Origin: Tethya wilhelma
Taxonomy: Eukaryota > Porifera > Demospongiae > Tethyida > Tethyidae
Assembly: GCA_964030475.1 (NCBI GenBank)
Contig: CAXIPT010000009.1
Coordinates: 1,815,212-1,879,211 of the forward strand
DNA length: 64,000 bases
Direction: 5' to 3'
In this document: positions 1 to 13,065 of the stretch, one piece after another
Layout of the letters: each line of letters begins with the position of its first letter
Position numbering within the stretch: the first letter of the stretch is position 1
Notes under the pieces: model-generated
Seen by the model: only the letters and a program-made list of their open reading frames with translations
The model's database searches: none
Told to the model about the DNA's origin: nothing
Position numbers and translations under genes: made by a program

Positions 1-3000
1 TCCTGTTTCCCCTCAGGCTATATTGGATGGCATTATTTGGGGATTCAGCATCTTCATCGGTAGCTAACACTCTCGCAACAAATGTTCCATTGTCAGAATT
101 TTCCACAACAAATGCTTCGTAAGATGACTCATTGAAAATGGGTGTGTTGTCATTGAAGTCGAGGATATGTACTTGCACAGTTGTCATGCCAGTCAGAGGC
201 ACCAGACCACTGTCGACTGCTATGATCGATAGCTCTAGTATGCTTTCATTTTCCCTGTCAAATATATCGTCAGTAAATAGCTCACCAGATGTAGAATTTA
301 TGAAAAATCTGTCAAAATTTGTCATATTTGGAGCCAAGAAATATTCCAGTTCAGCATTCGTACCAATGTCTGCATCAGTAGCATTCACTTGAAGTATGAA
401 GGTGCCAATTGTGTCGTTTTCATAAACGCTTGCTGTGTAGACACTTTGTGAGAAGACAGGTATCATGTCATTGGCGTCCAGGACTTCGATGAAGACACTC
501 CCAAACCCACAGAGCTGCTGAGGCACTCCCTGGTCACATACAATGATGGTGAGATTGTAAAACAACTGCACTGTCTTGTTTAAAACTTCAGCTGTCGTTA
601 TTACACCAGTTTCTGTGTGGATGGTAAACCTTTCGGCTCCCTCTCCACCAAAGATGCCATATTGAAGTTCAGCATTCGTGCCAATATCTTCATCCATAGC
701 CTGATAGTCTGATAGCACCTCAATGCCTGGGGGCATAAACTCATACACTGTGGTAGATGTGTTGCTCTCAAAGTAAGGATTGTGGTCGTTTTGGTCGCCA
801 ATTGTTATGGTAATATTGGTCACTTTGGACTGCTGTGGTACACCAAAATCAGTGGTTTCTATAGCCACCACTATACCATTGGGCTGTTGTTCCCTATCGA
901 ACACCCTCAGGCTACGTATGAGTCCTGTGGTTTCGTTCAAAGAGAATGAATCATTTAGAGACACTTCGTCGTAAATTTCAAAGAGGTCAAAGGTGAATTC
1001 ACCTCCCATTCCAAAATCAGGATCAAAAGTGTAGTCTCCGAGGGTCACAAGGTCAATTTCCGGTTCCGTATTCTCAGGAACAGCAATCTGGAATCCAACA
1101 GGAAAGATAATTGTAGGAGCTTCGTCATTAGTACCATTCAGAAAGACGGTCACATTAGTGATATCTGTGAATGGCTCAGGGAAGCCACCATCATAGGCTT
1201 CAACTTGGAAGAAGATGAAATCCCTAAAATCAAAGTCGAGGGTCGAGTTGACATAAATCTCTCCAGTAGTTTCGTTGACTTGGAAGGATCCAGCCTCGTC
1301 AAAGTTACTGATGATTCTGTAGTGAACCTCTCCAGTCAGATCCTGGTCCACATCGCTGGCACTCACATTCAGCACTACGGTACTGATATTAGTAGTCTCA
1401 AGGATCGTCACATTGTAAGACTCTTGCTCGAAAATTGGTGGATTCTCATTCACATTGTGAATGAAGATGGACACAGGGACGTCAGCAGTGAGGCGGAACC
1501 CTGTCCCTCCATCGAGAGCTCGTATAACAAGGTGATATTCTTGTTGATCTTCAAACCTGATCCGCTGGTTCAAAAACACGATACCTGTATTCTCTTGGAT
1601 CTCAAACGCCAGTGGGTTGCCTGGATCTTGAGTTTCGACACGATAGCTGACCTGACCATTTGTCCCACTGTCCCGATCGGTAGCATTGACCTGAACTATT
1701 GTTGTCCTCCTTCGAGTGCTGTCGAGAATACTAGCATTGTAGGAAGGTTGGTCAAATATTGGTGCATTGTCGTTGAAATCTCCAATAAGAACAGTCACGT
1801 TCACTTGAGAAGAAAGCTGATAAGTTTCGTTCAATGGATTATCGACAGCTTCAATTAGGAGCGTGTACGAGGGGACATCCTCATGATCCAGGGACCCATT
1901 GGTAAATATTGTACCAGTCGACCCCTCAATGTAGAATTTTCCTTCAGACCCCTCCACAATGGAGTAGCTAACAGTTCCATTGGGTCCCTCATCAAGATCA
2001 GTGGCCACAATCTGAGCCACCCTTGTGTTGATACGTGACTCCTCATTTACAGTAACAGTGTATTCTGACTGGGAAAACGTGGGTATGTAGTCATTCACGT
2101 CCAAAAGGCGTACTACGACAAAAATCGTGTCTTGGAGAGGTTCTGGAATGCCATGGTCACGGGCTACAACGGTCAGATTGACAACCGTGCCTTGTTCTCT
2201 GTCGAGAGAGGCACTAACTGTGATTTCCCCCGTCTGATCATCAATAGTGAAGCTATTGGTGGTGTCGCCGGACACAATCAGGAAGGCTATGAGGGCATTA
2301 GGTCCGCTGTCCAAGTCCGTCGCATTTATCTCTTCGAGGATCACAAATCCGAGGTTTGTATCTTCGGAAATTGTCACATCTACCCCCTGTGGGTTCAATA
2401 TCTGTGGGGGGTTGTCGTTTGAGTCCAGTATTGTGATGAGCACCATTGCTGTGTCATTCAACCCCCCACCATCAGTGGCAAGGATGGAGAGGTTGTAAGA
2501 ATCAACTATATCTACGTCAAGAGCAGCATCACTAGCGACAGACAGGGTACCATTTTCATGGTTGAGAGAGAAATGACCTAGTTCGTTTCCAGAGATAATA
2601 TCAAACAAGATTCGCCCATTGTCTACGGTGTAGACCTCTCTCACTGCTCTGAGCTCCCTGGCCATATCAACAAGCATTTCCTCAACCAGAACTTGATCAG
2701 GATCGGAGGCTGTTATGTTGAAGATGTTGCTTCCGGGAGGGGTTTCTTCAAATACAAAAATCTCAAAAATCGCTTGCTAGTAAACGCCGGAGAATTGTCG
2801 TTAATGTCGGCCAGGTTTATTTCAATTTGTACACTTGCAGAGTCGACCGCCCGGAGTGGTGTAGGTGACAGGAAACATGTAGCGTGTCTGAGGAGTCGGC
2901 ACATCCCTGTCCAACACAGCACTAGTATAACAACCCCAGTGTTACGACCTATATGGTGACAGTCTCGATCGTGAAGAATCTAGCATCACCATCCACTGGA

Positions 3001-3216
3001 ATGGAGAATGGCCATCAGTTAGTGGGATTCCAAATGAGCGTCCGTATAACTAGCTCCACTCTGCAGTACTTCAGTTCCAATTGGACTCTCTTCATCCAAC
3101 ACAGCAAAGTAAGTGGTTGAACCAAACTGCACTTGGGCACCTTGAGCACTACCCAGTTGTAGGTGAAGTGACAGCAACAAAGCTAGGAGCACAAGAATCT
3201 GCCATCTTTGGTTCAA
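1..3216 (-). CDS. Cadherin (Fat/protocadherin-like), 5' part, runs off the window
   Basis: Large cell-surface adhesion protein. From 2755 down to base 1 one minus-strand frame stays open (about 918 codons) and encodes successive cadherin repeats. Each has Ca-binding signatures such as LDFNDNTPIF, LDANDMIPVF, LDVNDYIPTF and LDSNDNPPQI, paired with ATDxD-type motifs. I count about eight repeats. Upstream (3019-3216) lies a hydrophobic signal-peptide-like segment (ILVLLALLLSLHLQLGSAQ). The first repeat (about 2755-3060) is readable only by changing frame several times, and no in-frame ATG precedes the signal peptide. The start is therefore unresolved: the ATG may lie in an upstream exon, or the sequence carries indels. 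Membrane and cytoplasmic parts lie outside the window. Family assignment is firm; the Fat, dachsous or protocadherin subtype cannot be decided here. Confidence 0.9.
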
Positions 3217-3737
3217 ACATGATTGGCTACTTCTTTGAGCAGCCCCGACCCCCTTAACTTGCTATACACAACAATCACAAGAGCAAATATCTTCTTTTCA
3301 AAACTTTTCACCTTTCAACTTCAGCTGTCTCTACTGTGTATAGCTAACACTAGCTATTCAGTAGCCATATTATTCTACACTTGAAATACAATTTTAAAGG
3401 GTAGTTTTTAAAACTGCACACACACAATATAAATATGTGTATTTGTTATTCCACAGTCACCATGACAGTATAACATATTCATAAGCAAATATTTTATGAA
3501 TCTGGCTCATAAATATTCACTTATCTTGGTTCATCAATATTCATGACTAATAATTTCATGAAATGAGGTAACCATTGGATATTTCTCAGTCAACAAACTT
3601 TGCCAAGACTTCAAAGCAAACTACCCTTCTTATCTGANCACTGACTTGCAAATGTAGAATTAATTTTAATTCATATCCACTCAGTAGCTTAGGATCCCCC
3701 CTCCCCCCACATACACTTGAAAAAAACAACACGAAAG

Positions 3738-3805
3738 AACGGTACTTGAACCAAGGACCTCCTGATTACTAGTCATAACTCTAACAACTAAGCCACTGAG
3801 TGGAA
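3738..3805 (-). repeat. tRNA-derived SINE remnant
   Basis: On the minus strand a box-A-like GTGGCTTAGTTGTTAGAG is followed about 25 bp later by a box-B-like GGTTCAAGTACC. This is the spacing of a tRNA-derived polymerase III promoter. It does not fold into a full cloverleaf, so I call it a SINE head and not a tRNA gene. Similar tRNA-like heads occur at about 42,836-42,902 and, weakly, at 12,605-12,660 and 33,530-33,545. Confidence 0.45.
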
Positions 3806-3953
3806 GCAGCACTGGCGGGTCAGAATAAATAGATATCTGCAGACCTCGATTCAATCCCAGCTGAGCATATTATCACATGTATATATAGCAGCAATTTGTT
3901 TTCTCCTCTCTTCCTTTTCTCGTTCCTTTATACCAATAGCTTTAAGTTCAAGT

Positions 3954-4032
3954 GCCTTGTTTCCAGGCTCCTACACTCACTTAAGTTCACCTTCATTTAA
4001 GATCAAAACAGTGAGAAGCTTGGAAACAAGGC
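3954..4032. mobile_element. Small palindromic MITE-like element (family A)
   Basis: The ends are inverted repeats: GCCTTGTTTCCAGGCTCC on the left and TTGGAAACAAGGC on the right. The inner arms (CACTCACT/AGTGAG) pair as well. It resembles the elements at 19,917-20,084 and 45,449-45,522, whose ends read GCCTCGTNCCCAGGC. Coding capacity is nil. Confidence 0.55.
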
Positions 4033-4251
4033 TCATACATTAGCTGAAACTAGAATCAAGCCATCAAACTGTATCAAACAATTGCAAGAGTCCGTATATA
4101 TATTTAGTAGTGATTTGAACCAGCATACAGTGGTCAGTACATAACAACATAGAAGCATTGTATATATTGTCTGAGGAGTGTGTACAAAAGGAGTGAAGTT
4201 TAATAGTGCTATAAGTGGGTTTAATTTTGATTATAAATTAGTCTAAAGTAC

Positions 4252-5280
4252 CTAGGGGCATTTCTTCCCGACCACTGCCTTCCCCACGTCATCGTACTCC
4301 TGACGAGAGATCCACATCTGTTGGAACGTACCCTGTAGGGGTCAAAGGTGAGGAGGATCAGTGGAAACAACAATAGAGCTGTTCTTGAGAAAAATATCTA
4401 AAGTCTTTTGAGTTTTTATCGGAAAGATTTACATGTAAGTCTTACCAGTGATGCTAGTATGGAGCCACCAATCCAGGAACTAAATTTTCTTTCAACTGGA
4501 CTAGAATTTTGAACCAATTTCTGAATACCTACAAGATGCAAATAACTCATTTAAGGCAACTAGAGCCTATGCAGACAGTGATTACATGCTAAGGTGTGTC
4601 TGGGACTCGGTAAGTTATACTAGAGGCACCACACCATACGTAACCGAGAGNNNNNNNNNNNNNNNNNNNNNNNNNNNNNNNNNNNNNNNNNNNNNNNNNN
4701 NNNNNNNNNNNNNNNNNNNNNNNGGGAGAAGGAGGGACATGTTACAATCAGTGAATGGCACATTATAGCACAACAGCACAGTTTATTCAAATGTGAAGTT
4801 AAACTCAGTCATAACTTCAGTGTCGTTTTGTAACTCCTGAAAAGTTATAACCCAGTCGACATTATTCCAGTGTGGACAGTTGTAACTCTAGTACAGACAG
4901 CTATAACTCACCTGAATGTAAGTTACAATCAATTATAATAAGTATGGTAGTAAATAGAAATGTAAGTTATAACTAAAATACAAATCAACAGAATATCCCA
5001 AATGTACATGACACAATTCCACTCACTGGTCTGATATCAATGTCACATTGGGAGGCGGAGTGAGTGACCACGTGGGGGATGCTGAGGAGGTCCCCCCCAC
5101 TGACCCCCCGGAGTTGGAGGCTTGAACAACCCCTCGGTCAGTTTGAACTTCTCTATGGTGAGATTGATAGTTGTAGCCGATTGGGGAACTCGTAGAGACT
5201 TGTGGGGATACTAGTGCTCTGTTCAATCCTACGAGGGGAACAGAGATATAGGAGGATGTNATCTTGCAAAAGAAGGTCAA

Positions 5281-5327
<47 letters not shown>

Positions 5328-6326
5328 CTTACTCGTCTTGCAGTGATGTAGCTGAGACTTGGCATACTGACATTTGAAAGTCTCGTAGAATCTCCTGAGA
5401 AAGGTAACAAAATTTCGCAATCATACACATTAGGATTTTTCCAAAAATAGATTCTATTTATAGCTCACATTACACATATAGTGATGGTAGGAGTCGGTCA
5501 CTTTGGGAAGGTTATTCTTTTTAGTCCACACCGGCACCTGCTTCTCCTTGACAGCCTCCTTGGTGGCTATCATGTAAGGAGGGACCACATCAACTCCTAG
5601 CTCACGCATGAACGCTCTGAGAAGGTAAAGAAAAAAGAAAAAAAACAAAGAAAAAAACAGCTTACAAAATTTCAAATGAACAGACAGAGTATGCAAGTTG
5701 ACAATCATAATAATGTGCATGTAAGTATCATGTAAAATGCTTTAAAAGATAGCTTCATTCTCACCTGCATTGAGTGGTGATGTAATCTCCCCCCAGAGGG
5801 GTTCTAATCACAGCCCCCTGCAGTGCGTACCCATCATGTACAGGGACCACTGAGGTATGAGTGGCCCCTGAGTCCACCACGAGGGCAGTGGCACGACCAT
5901 TGGCAAAACTAGAGGGAAGAGAAATGGAAGGAGAGGTGATAAAAAGAGGTGTGTGTAAGAGAGAGAAAGACAGAACTTCAAGTTAAGCTACTAAAGGTGT
6001 GATGACAGATATGTGTGTAGGCCTCAGTATTTTGGCCAGTATAATTGGCAGTATCTTGAGAGCATAATTCAATGCTTTTGTAAACATTGGAACATAGCAT
6101 AATAACAGAAAGTTGGAGCATATAATATGCTGTATGTGTGTAAGAGAAATGGAGGAAGGTGAGAGGACGTGAGAGAGGGAGAATGGTTGAGCTACTTACG
6201 ATGATAGGACAGCTGTCTTGCAGAGGAAGAAGGCAGGGACGTTGTACTTCTCAAACATCAGCTCTGTCAGTTTCTCTCTCTTTTGTTTTGTGTTCCACTG
6301 CACACAGACCATCACCGCCAATGAAT

Positions 6327-6365
<39 letters not shown>

Positions 6366-8101
6366 ACACACACACACATATGCACAACTCACTGGAGCTT
6401 CAGACATAAGGATCGGATGCAATTCAGGACTAGTCTTCACGTGTCTACTAAAGAGATGATCCAACAACCTCTGATACAACTCCCAGTCATGAACTGTGTG
6501 TGTGTGCATCAAATAAAGCACACCATTCAATTCAACACACAGCTAGTACAAGTACAGTTAACAGAAAACTAAAATGGGCAAAAGATTTTATAGCTAGCAA
6601 TCATTTGCCTAATTTCAGGCTTCTTATACTAACAATTGACAAGTGCTCTCTAGACTACATATTGACATACTGAGGCCATCCTTGAGGGGGGACTTCATCT
6701 CGACCCCCTCACGGGGGGAGTAGAGAAATGTTGAGTCGATGTAAAACTTCTTCTCTTGTGNATACACATTAGGATTTTTCCAAAAATAGATTCTATTTAT
6801 AGCTCACATTACACATATAGTGATGGTAGGAGTCGGTCACTTTGGGCAGGTTATTCTTTTTAGTCCACACCGGCACCTGCTTCTCCTTGACAGCCTCCTT
6901 GGTGGCTATCATGTAAGGAGGGATCACATCAACTCCCAGCTCACGCATGAATGCTCTGAGAAGGTGAAGAAAACAAAAAAGACACAGCTTATAAACCTCA
7001 AACAAAGACAGACACAATGGTGAACATGATGTAAGTACTTTAAAAAATCGCTTCATTCTCACCTGCATTGAGTGGTGATGTAATCTCCCCCCAGAGGGGT
7101 TCTAATCACTGCCCCCTGCAGTGCGTACCCATCATGTACAGGGACCACTGAGGTGTGAGTGGCCCCTGAGTCCACCACGAGGGCAGTGGCACGACCGTTG
7201 GCAAAACTAGAGGAGAGAGAAATGGAAGGAGAGGTGATACAAACAGGTGTGTGTGTGTGTGTGTGTAAGAGAGAAAGAGAGAACTTTAAGTTAGGCTAGG
7301 CCTCAGTATTTGGCAAGCATAATTGGCAATATTTGAGAGCATAATTCAATGCTTTTGTGAGCATTGGAACATAGCATAATAACAGAAAGTTGGAGCATAA
7401 TATGCTGTGTGTGTGTAAGAGAAATGGAAAGAAGATGAAGGATGTGTGAGAGGGAGAATGATCGAGCTACTTACGATGATAGGACAGCTGTCTTGCAGAG
7501 GAAGAAAGCAGGGACGTTGTACTTCTCAAACATCAGCTCTGTCAGTTTCTCTCTCTTTTGTTTCGTGTTCCACTGCATACAGACCATCACCACCAATGAA
7601 GGACACACACACACACATGCACAACTCACTGGAGCTTCAGACATAAGGATGGGATGCAATTCAGGACTTGTCTTCACGTGTCTACTAAAGAGATGATCCA
7701 ACAACCTCTGATACAGCTCCCAGTCATGAACTGTGTGTGTGTGCATCAAATAAAGCACACCATTCAATTCAACACACAGCTAGTACAAGTCAAGTTAATA
7801 CAGAAACTAAAATGGGCAAAAGATTTTATAGCTAGCAATCATTTGCCTAATTTCAGGCTTCTTATACTAACAATTGACAAGTGCTCTAGACTACATATTG
7901 ACATACTGAGGCCATCCTTGAGGGGGGACTTCATCTCGACCCCCTCGCGGGGGGAGTAGAGAAATGTCGAGTCGATGTAAAACTTCTTCTCTTGCGTCGA
8001 GGGGGCAGGAGCTGCATCCTTGTCCGTTTCCATGGGAACCTCACTGGCCTTGTGACCAACCCCTATGGTGGTGGGGATATCGGCCTGAGAGGAGAGAGAG
8101 A

Positions 8102-8155
<54 letters not shown>

Positions 8156-8466
8156 CAGAGAATGAAATGATTTGTGATATGTACAATGAGTTTCAAAATT
8201 TTTTGGAAATTCTGTAGAAAAGAGCTGCATACTTTTGGAGTGTCCTCTCCAGCATAGCCAGCTCTTGAAGTATACGACCCAATGTCCAATACAATAGCAC
8301 CCACCTCATCTGTGTGCATGTGTGATAAAATTTTAATATGTGAAGCAGTGAAGTATCATAGGCCTGGTTCACATTTCTATACATTTTGCAAGCGTATATT
8401 TTACTAAAATAGCTCATATAGGACTGAAATTTGTTGCTCACCTCCGCCATAGACTCCTCCACTCAT
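4252..8466 (-). CDS. ACTL6A: Actin-related protein ACTL6A/BAF53 (Arp4)
   Basis: Nuclear actin-related subunit of SWI/SNF (BAF), INO80 and NuA4-type chromatin complexes. Exons on the minus strand: 8442-8466 (MSGGVYGG), 8233-8309 ([19 protein letters not shown]), 7917-8084, 7630-7730 (ending [10 protein letters not shown]), 7475-7572 ([18 protein letters not shown]), 7063-7206, 6808-6955 ([18 protein letters not shown]), then 5333-5394 ([13 protein letters not shown]), about 5025-5260, about 4446-4520 ([17 protein letters not shown]) and 4252-4332 (ending KKCP-stop). The start matches the vertebrate N-terminus almost exactly. Four internal exons (101, 98, 144 and 148 nt) occur a second time at 5469-6493 because of a tandem duplication. 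The exon near 5025-5260 needs frame changes in G/C homopolymers, and an exon (GLYGS... region) is lost in the gap at 4651-4723. Identity is very secure. Confidence 0.93.
4651..4723. other. Assembly gap (73 N) inside the ACTL6A-like gene
   Basis: A run of N lies where the exon encoding the GLYGS/NTLIQ region of ACTL6A should be. The exon is missing from the assembly, not from the gene. Confidence 0.9.
5424..6760. repeat. Tandem copy of an internal ACTL6A segment (copy A; copy B is 6762-8000)
   Basis: The block 5424-6760 repeats 6762-8000 with only scattered substitutions and different microsatellite lengths. It contains exon copies at 5469-5616, 5765-5908, 6200-6297 and 6393-6493, of identical lengths to copy B. 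The junction is a single N at 6761. The block ends inside exon 3 homology (right side) and in the intron before 5424 (left side). I read it as two alleles joined by the assembler; a real internal gene duplication is the alternative. Confidence 0.8.
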
Positions 8467-8651
8467 TGCAGTGGCTGCTATTATACAAAATGCACTAATA
8501 ATCCCGCCTGATGCAAATATTCTAATTGAAGCGCACACATTGGTTTAGGTTCAAAGGTCACTTTTAGAAATGACATCATTGTTAAAATTTTGCTGACATA
8601 AGCAGAATCACAACCGCACAAGAAAACACACAAGAAGACTTACATGAAAAG
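8467..8651. promoter_or_regulatory. Bidirectional promoter, ACTL6A-like / BET1-like
   Basis: Only 185 bp separate the two divergent start codons. The segment holds an inverted CCAAT box (ATTGG, about 8540) and a CRE-like TGACATCA near 8570-8578. No TATA box is visible. This suits a shared promoter of housekeeping genes; the sites are inferred from sequence only. Confidence 0.5.
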
Positions 8652-9277
8652 ATGGCGTGGAACGGTAGAAATAAAGGAGGTAAGCCATTTCTATTGTCTC
8701 TGTAAGTTGTACTATGTATCTTTAGTGTGACTATTGATCTTTTGTTAGACGTCTTCTCTGAAGAACTGCTGGAGAATGAAAGTGACAGACAGATAGAAAA
8801 AGTGGCAAATAAAATCTCCACTCTCAAACATGTAAGTAGCACTGAACACCCTCTATCAACACTGTGTGTGTTTGACAATAATGATCATCAGACTGTTTGT
8901 CAACAAGTGGCAATTTGTGTCAATTTAAATGTCAATGATTTGCAAACCATTTCTCTGTGTGTGTTTGTGTGTCCTACAGATAGCTATAGATTTACGTACA
9001 GAAGCAAAGGACCAAGTATCATTCCTGGAGAATACCGTAAGCCATTAAATAACAGCTAATCTAATACACCTGTGAATTGTATAACTTGTGGTGATTCCAT
9101 TCCTCACAGAGTGGGTTGTTTGACTCCGCCTCTGTGTTGCTTAGCAACAGTTTCAAGCGTGTACAGTCTATGAGGAGAACTCGCAGCCAAAACTGCAAAT
9201 ACATGATGTACTTTACTCTCATTGCTGTCACCTTCTTGATTGTCATGTACCTAATGCTGGGCAGAGTGATGTCATAA
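8652..9277 (+). CDS. BET1/BET1L-type Qc-SNARE
   Basis: Small tail-anchored SNARE for ER-Golgi or intra-Golgi vesicle fusion. Four exons (8652-8679, 8749-8831, 8980-9036, 9110-9277) give 111 residues with consistent phases. The start gives MAWNGRNKG; an ATG six bases upstream lies in another frame. The SNARE motif spans roughly residues 14-70 (LENESDRQIEKVANKISTLK, then IDLRTEAKDQVSFLE). Q49 fits the ionic zero-layer glutamine of BET1. The C-terminus has a basic stretch followed by one membrane segment (MMYFTLIAVTFLIVMYLML) and a six-residue tail. The length matches the family (about 110-118). BET1 versus BET1L cannot be separated by eye. Confidence 0.85.
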
Positions 9278-9939
9278 CAGTGAATAATTTGATTTTCATT
9301 TCCTGTCTTGTGGGTGGGTGTGTCAGCCACTGCATTTGTTTATTTTTGTGTCATTTGAGTCACATGTAATCTTAATCTTCTGATGGTCGTGACCTAGCCG
9401 TGTGACTCAATACTCGTGACCGACATTCATTGGGGCCATATGCCATTGCGGTAACCAAAGGTGTGCTCAAGGTGTGTTTTTCTCGTGTGTGCCATTCGCA
9501 CGGGATTTAGTTATGGTCTGTATGAGGACAAAGACAGCTGCCTAATAAAGTCACCAGCTCACACAGTCACTTGATGCTATTTGTTTCTTTCTTATTTATG
9601 AAGTTTGTGTGACTCTAACCGAAGAAGAAAGACGGACGACTTTGTTGTAGTCAACCATTCACCTCCAGGGTCACCAAGTAAGTATTAAATTTCTGTATTA
9701 AAATTGGCCCACAGAGTTTGTTATAAAGCCACCCAAATAGCTGTACAGGCATACCAAAAAATTAGGCTTTAGTGTTTCTATTACGGGTGTCATAACGTGG
9801 ATATAAATTAACATAGGCCTATATACACGTCTGTATAATTATTCTATCTCCTGGTTTTAGCTAGTTCATTTCTAGACTACAAAATTTGTCTATTTAGCTT
9901 CCCTTCTCCCTCTGTTCAGCTCCTATACAGCTCAGGACC

Positions 9940-10351
9940 ATGGCTAGAGTAGGAAGAATAGCAGCTGCTACCAATCGCACTAGTGTCTCCCAGGAGCTAG
10001 AGGCCAGCGGGGCTTCTCGGAAGAGCAGTGCCTCCAACGTCCAGGCGCTCTACCCCTCCATAAACACCCTGAGGAGTGAGGAGGAGGAAGATGACTATAG
10101 CTGCTCAGAGTGTTGCAGATCAGGTGAGGGAGATGGTGGGTGTGTGGTGGTATTAAACAGGGAGAGAAGCCATGTTATCTCTGCATCTGCATGGGTTCTG
10201 TTTGGAGTAAACTAACAAAGCAAAAAACCCTAGTGTTTGTTTTGTGCAATTGTGTTTGCTGTTTGTTGTACCTCTGAAGTGCAAATAATGGATCCCATAA
10301 AAAACACTGAAAGTTATTCTGGGAATATTTTCGATGTATTTTACAAATGTA

Positions 10352-10410
<59 letters not shown>

Positions 10411-11573
10411 CCTAGCTGTAACCACCTTCTACAACTATACTCTCAACTCTTGTCGCTATGCCACCTGTCAAAAGAAAGGCAGGCGGCCATTAGAGTCCAC
10501 CTCTTCGATTGAAGACATGGAAGTGAAGGAGATAAAGGACAAACTCAACTTCCACTTCATGAATCCCTTTCAGAAGTGGAAATACGAGCGAAAGAGACGC
10601 TTCCCTTGGAAACTGCTCGTCCAGTTACTGAGCATATTCCTGGTCACTTTACAGGTACATTGATATGTCAGCAGAATATTATGTTGTTGTTACAATTACT
10701 TGGATGGGGTGTTCCCTGATCATTTCTGTAAAGTGCACAGTCATATCAAATCTCCAGTAAAACTCCATTGCAAGCTATGCAGGCTATAAATTTGCTAACT
10801 CAGTGTCCACCCCATTAACTTAATACCCAGTGCAGTATTTCCCTTTGTTACTGAAACCTAGTAAAAACGTTTACTTAAGAACATCGCCTGTGTGTGTATA
10901 CAATAGTGAATGGGATAGTGAAACGTTTACAGAGGAAGAGAGAAACTGTTCCCAAAGTGTGTAGTAGCTACTGCAGATTACATACTCCACTGTTTACTTC
11001 AGTCTTTTGAAATAGCAAACACTAGTTGACTGTTCCATTGCTACCTGTTTCACTGGCAAGAACTTTAAAAGGAAAAAAGAATTGTCTCAACACGCCATAC
11101 ATGCTATAGTACAAACTTGTTACAATAACCCTTCCATATTTGTCCCTCACAGCTGGTGCTGTTTGCCGGAGCAAAGTTTGCTCTCACAGACTTCCTCCAA
11201 GACAACAAGCGAACATTTGCTAACCTCTTCATCAAAAACATTCCCGACCTAGACCCTGATGACTCCCAGACGCCCTCCCCCATCATCACCCTCTACACCA
11301 CGGACGACCTCAGAGACCAGTTGGAGTACACCGCAGACAGAGTGAGCAGCAGCTGTTATAATATTATACAGTAGATTGAGAATTTTTAATACCAGTGTGT
11401 GAGAATCAAACATGTGAAAACTAACATGTGGTGTTCTTTGCCAAAATGGTGAACATAAAAATATTTATGCATGCTGAAATTTTGATACTGTACACATAAC
11501 AAAAATTTATTGATTTACAGTAGGTCATAGATTTATCAAAAGACGATGATTATGCCAAGATTAATGTATGATC

Positions 11574-11612
<39 letters not shown>

Positions 11613-12168
11613 GTACTTCAAGATCAAGACGCTGGCTGTTGGTAGCTATGGTTACGGGTGGAATGACGTCCCAGGGAAGAGGTATGTCCCCTCGTACCAC
11701 CATCTCGTCATGGAGGTGGATCAGGTAGAGAACGGGTACATCGACCCCGCTAACAAGATCTACGACGTCAAGAAAGACAATATAGTGACACGTAAGAAGA
11801 GTTTAAGAGTAGTGGCAAAAATACTGAGAGGGGTAATAGACTACACTTTACTTTCTATCACGTGCACACACACACACATACACGTGTGTAGGTCCTTTGC
11901 TTATTTACAATACGTCTGTTCCCAACAACTCATTATCTCACCAGGCTAACTGGCCTGCCATCTTGAAGAACCTCAGCCTGTAAGATGCTGTACTAGTAGT
12001 TTATAGTGTGTTACAACAATGATTGTCATTGTGTGTGTGTGTAGGATACAGGAAATGAGGTTACTGTTCAATATCAGCTCTGTCTATGTTGACACAAATG
12101 GAGCAGCTCAGTGTTACGAGTTTAATATAGAAGTAAGTGGATTTGTCTCTTAGAAGGACAGTGTTTTT

Positions 12169-12225
<57 letters not shown>

Positions 12226-13026
12226 ACAGATGGGACTTTCCCCACTTACATCATCTAGGGGAGACTATTACACTAACCAACAAACCGTAAGTTGAATTGA
12301 AAGTGAACACTCACTCTTTTTTTCTTGTTGACATNCCATCCATTCCCTGGAGCTGGTAGACATCACTAGCATCATCCTCGGCCTCTCTGTCTTCGGACAG
12401 TGGATGGGTCTTCTTCGATTCCTCAGCTACTTTGACAAGTACAACATGCTCCTCCTAACTCTCCGTCTCTCCATGCCTAGTGTGCTCAGGTTCATAGTGT
12501 GCACAGGTATCCTCTACATCGCCTTTCTCCTCCTGGGATGGCTGGTCTTTGGTCCTTACCACCCCAAGGTAAGGCTGGTGCATTGGTTTCTGTGCATGGC
12601 AGTTCAAAATCCTGAGGTCTAGCTAGGATTTGAACCCAGGTCTTTGCATCTCAGTTCTTTACATAAGCATGTGCAGTATAAGTATCATTCGAGAGATGTT
12701 TTTTTGTCCCGTTATTGTGCTCATAAATGATTCCATCCCATGTCTTGTCCTGACAATTCTGTCCTATCCTATTAACCTGACCTGACCTGATCATTTTCCT
12801 CCCCCTCACTAGTTCCGCAACCCGTACATCACGTCAGAGTGTCTCTTCTCACTGGTCAATGGAGATGACATGTTTGCCACCTACCACGAGATGTCCCACG
12901 CGTCCAAATCGGCCTGGATCTTCTCAAAGATTTATCTCTACGTCTTCATTGCTCTGTTCATCTATGTCGTCCTCTCAGTGTTTATCTCTCTCATTTCAGA
13001 CACCTATGAGACACTGCACGTGAGTG

Positions 13027-13065
<39 letters not shown>

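Larger units (their letters stand above)
3217..4251. other. Intergenic region between the cadherin and ACTL6A-like genes
   Basis: AT-rich sequence with no credible ORF. It holds a single N (3638), a tRNA-like SINE remnant (about 3738-3805, minus) and a short palindromic element (3954-4032). The rest shows nothing I can name. It should include the 3' UTR of the ACTL6A-like gene and the 5' region of the cadherin, both transcribed on the minus strand. Confidence 0.6.

Noticed and set aside
1205..1858. 217-residue plus-strand ORF opposite the cadherin
   Set aside because: The minus-strand frame encodes clear cadherin repeats over the same bases; the plus ORF is an antisense shadow.
6196..6530. 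Long Val-Cys and His-Thr repeat ORFs around (CA)n tracts here and at many other sites
   Set aside because: They are translations of microsatellites overlapping introns of recognised genes, with no independent coding signal.
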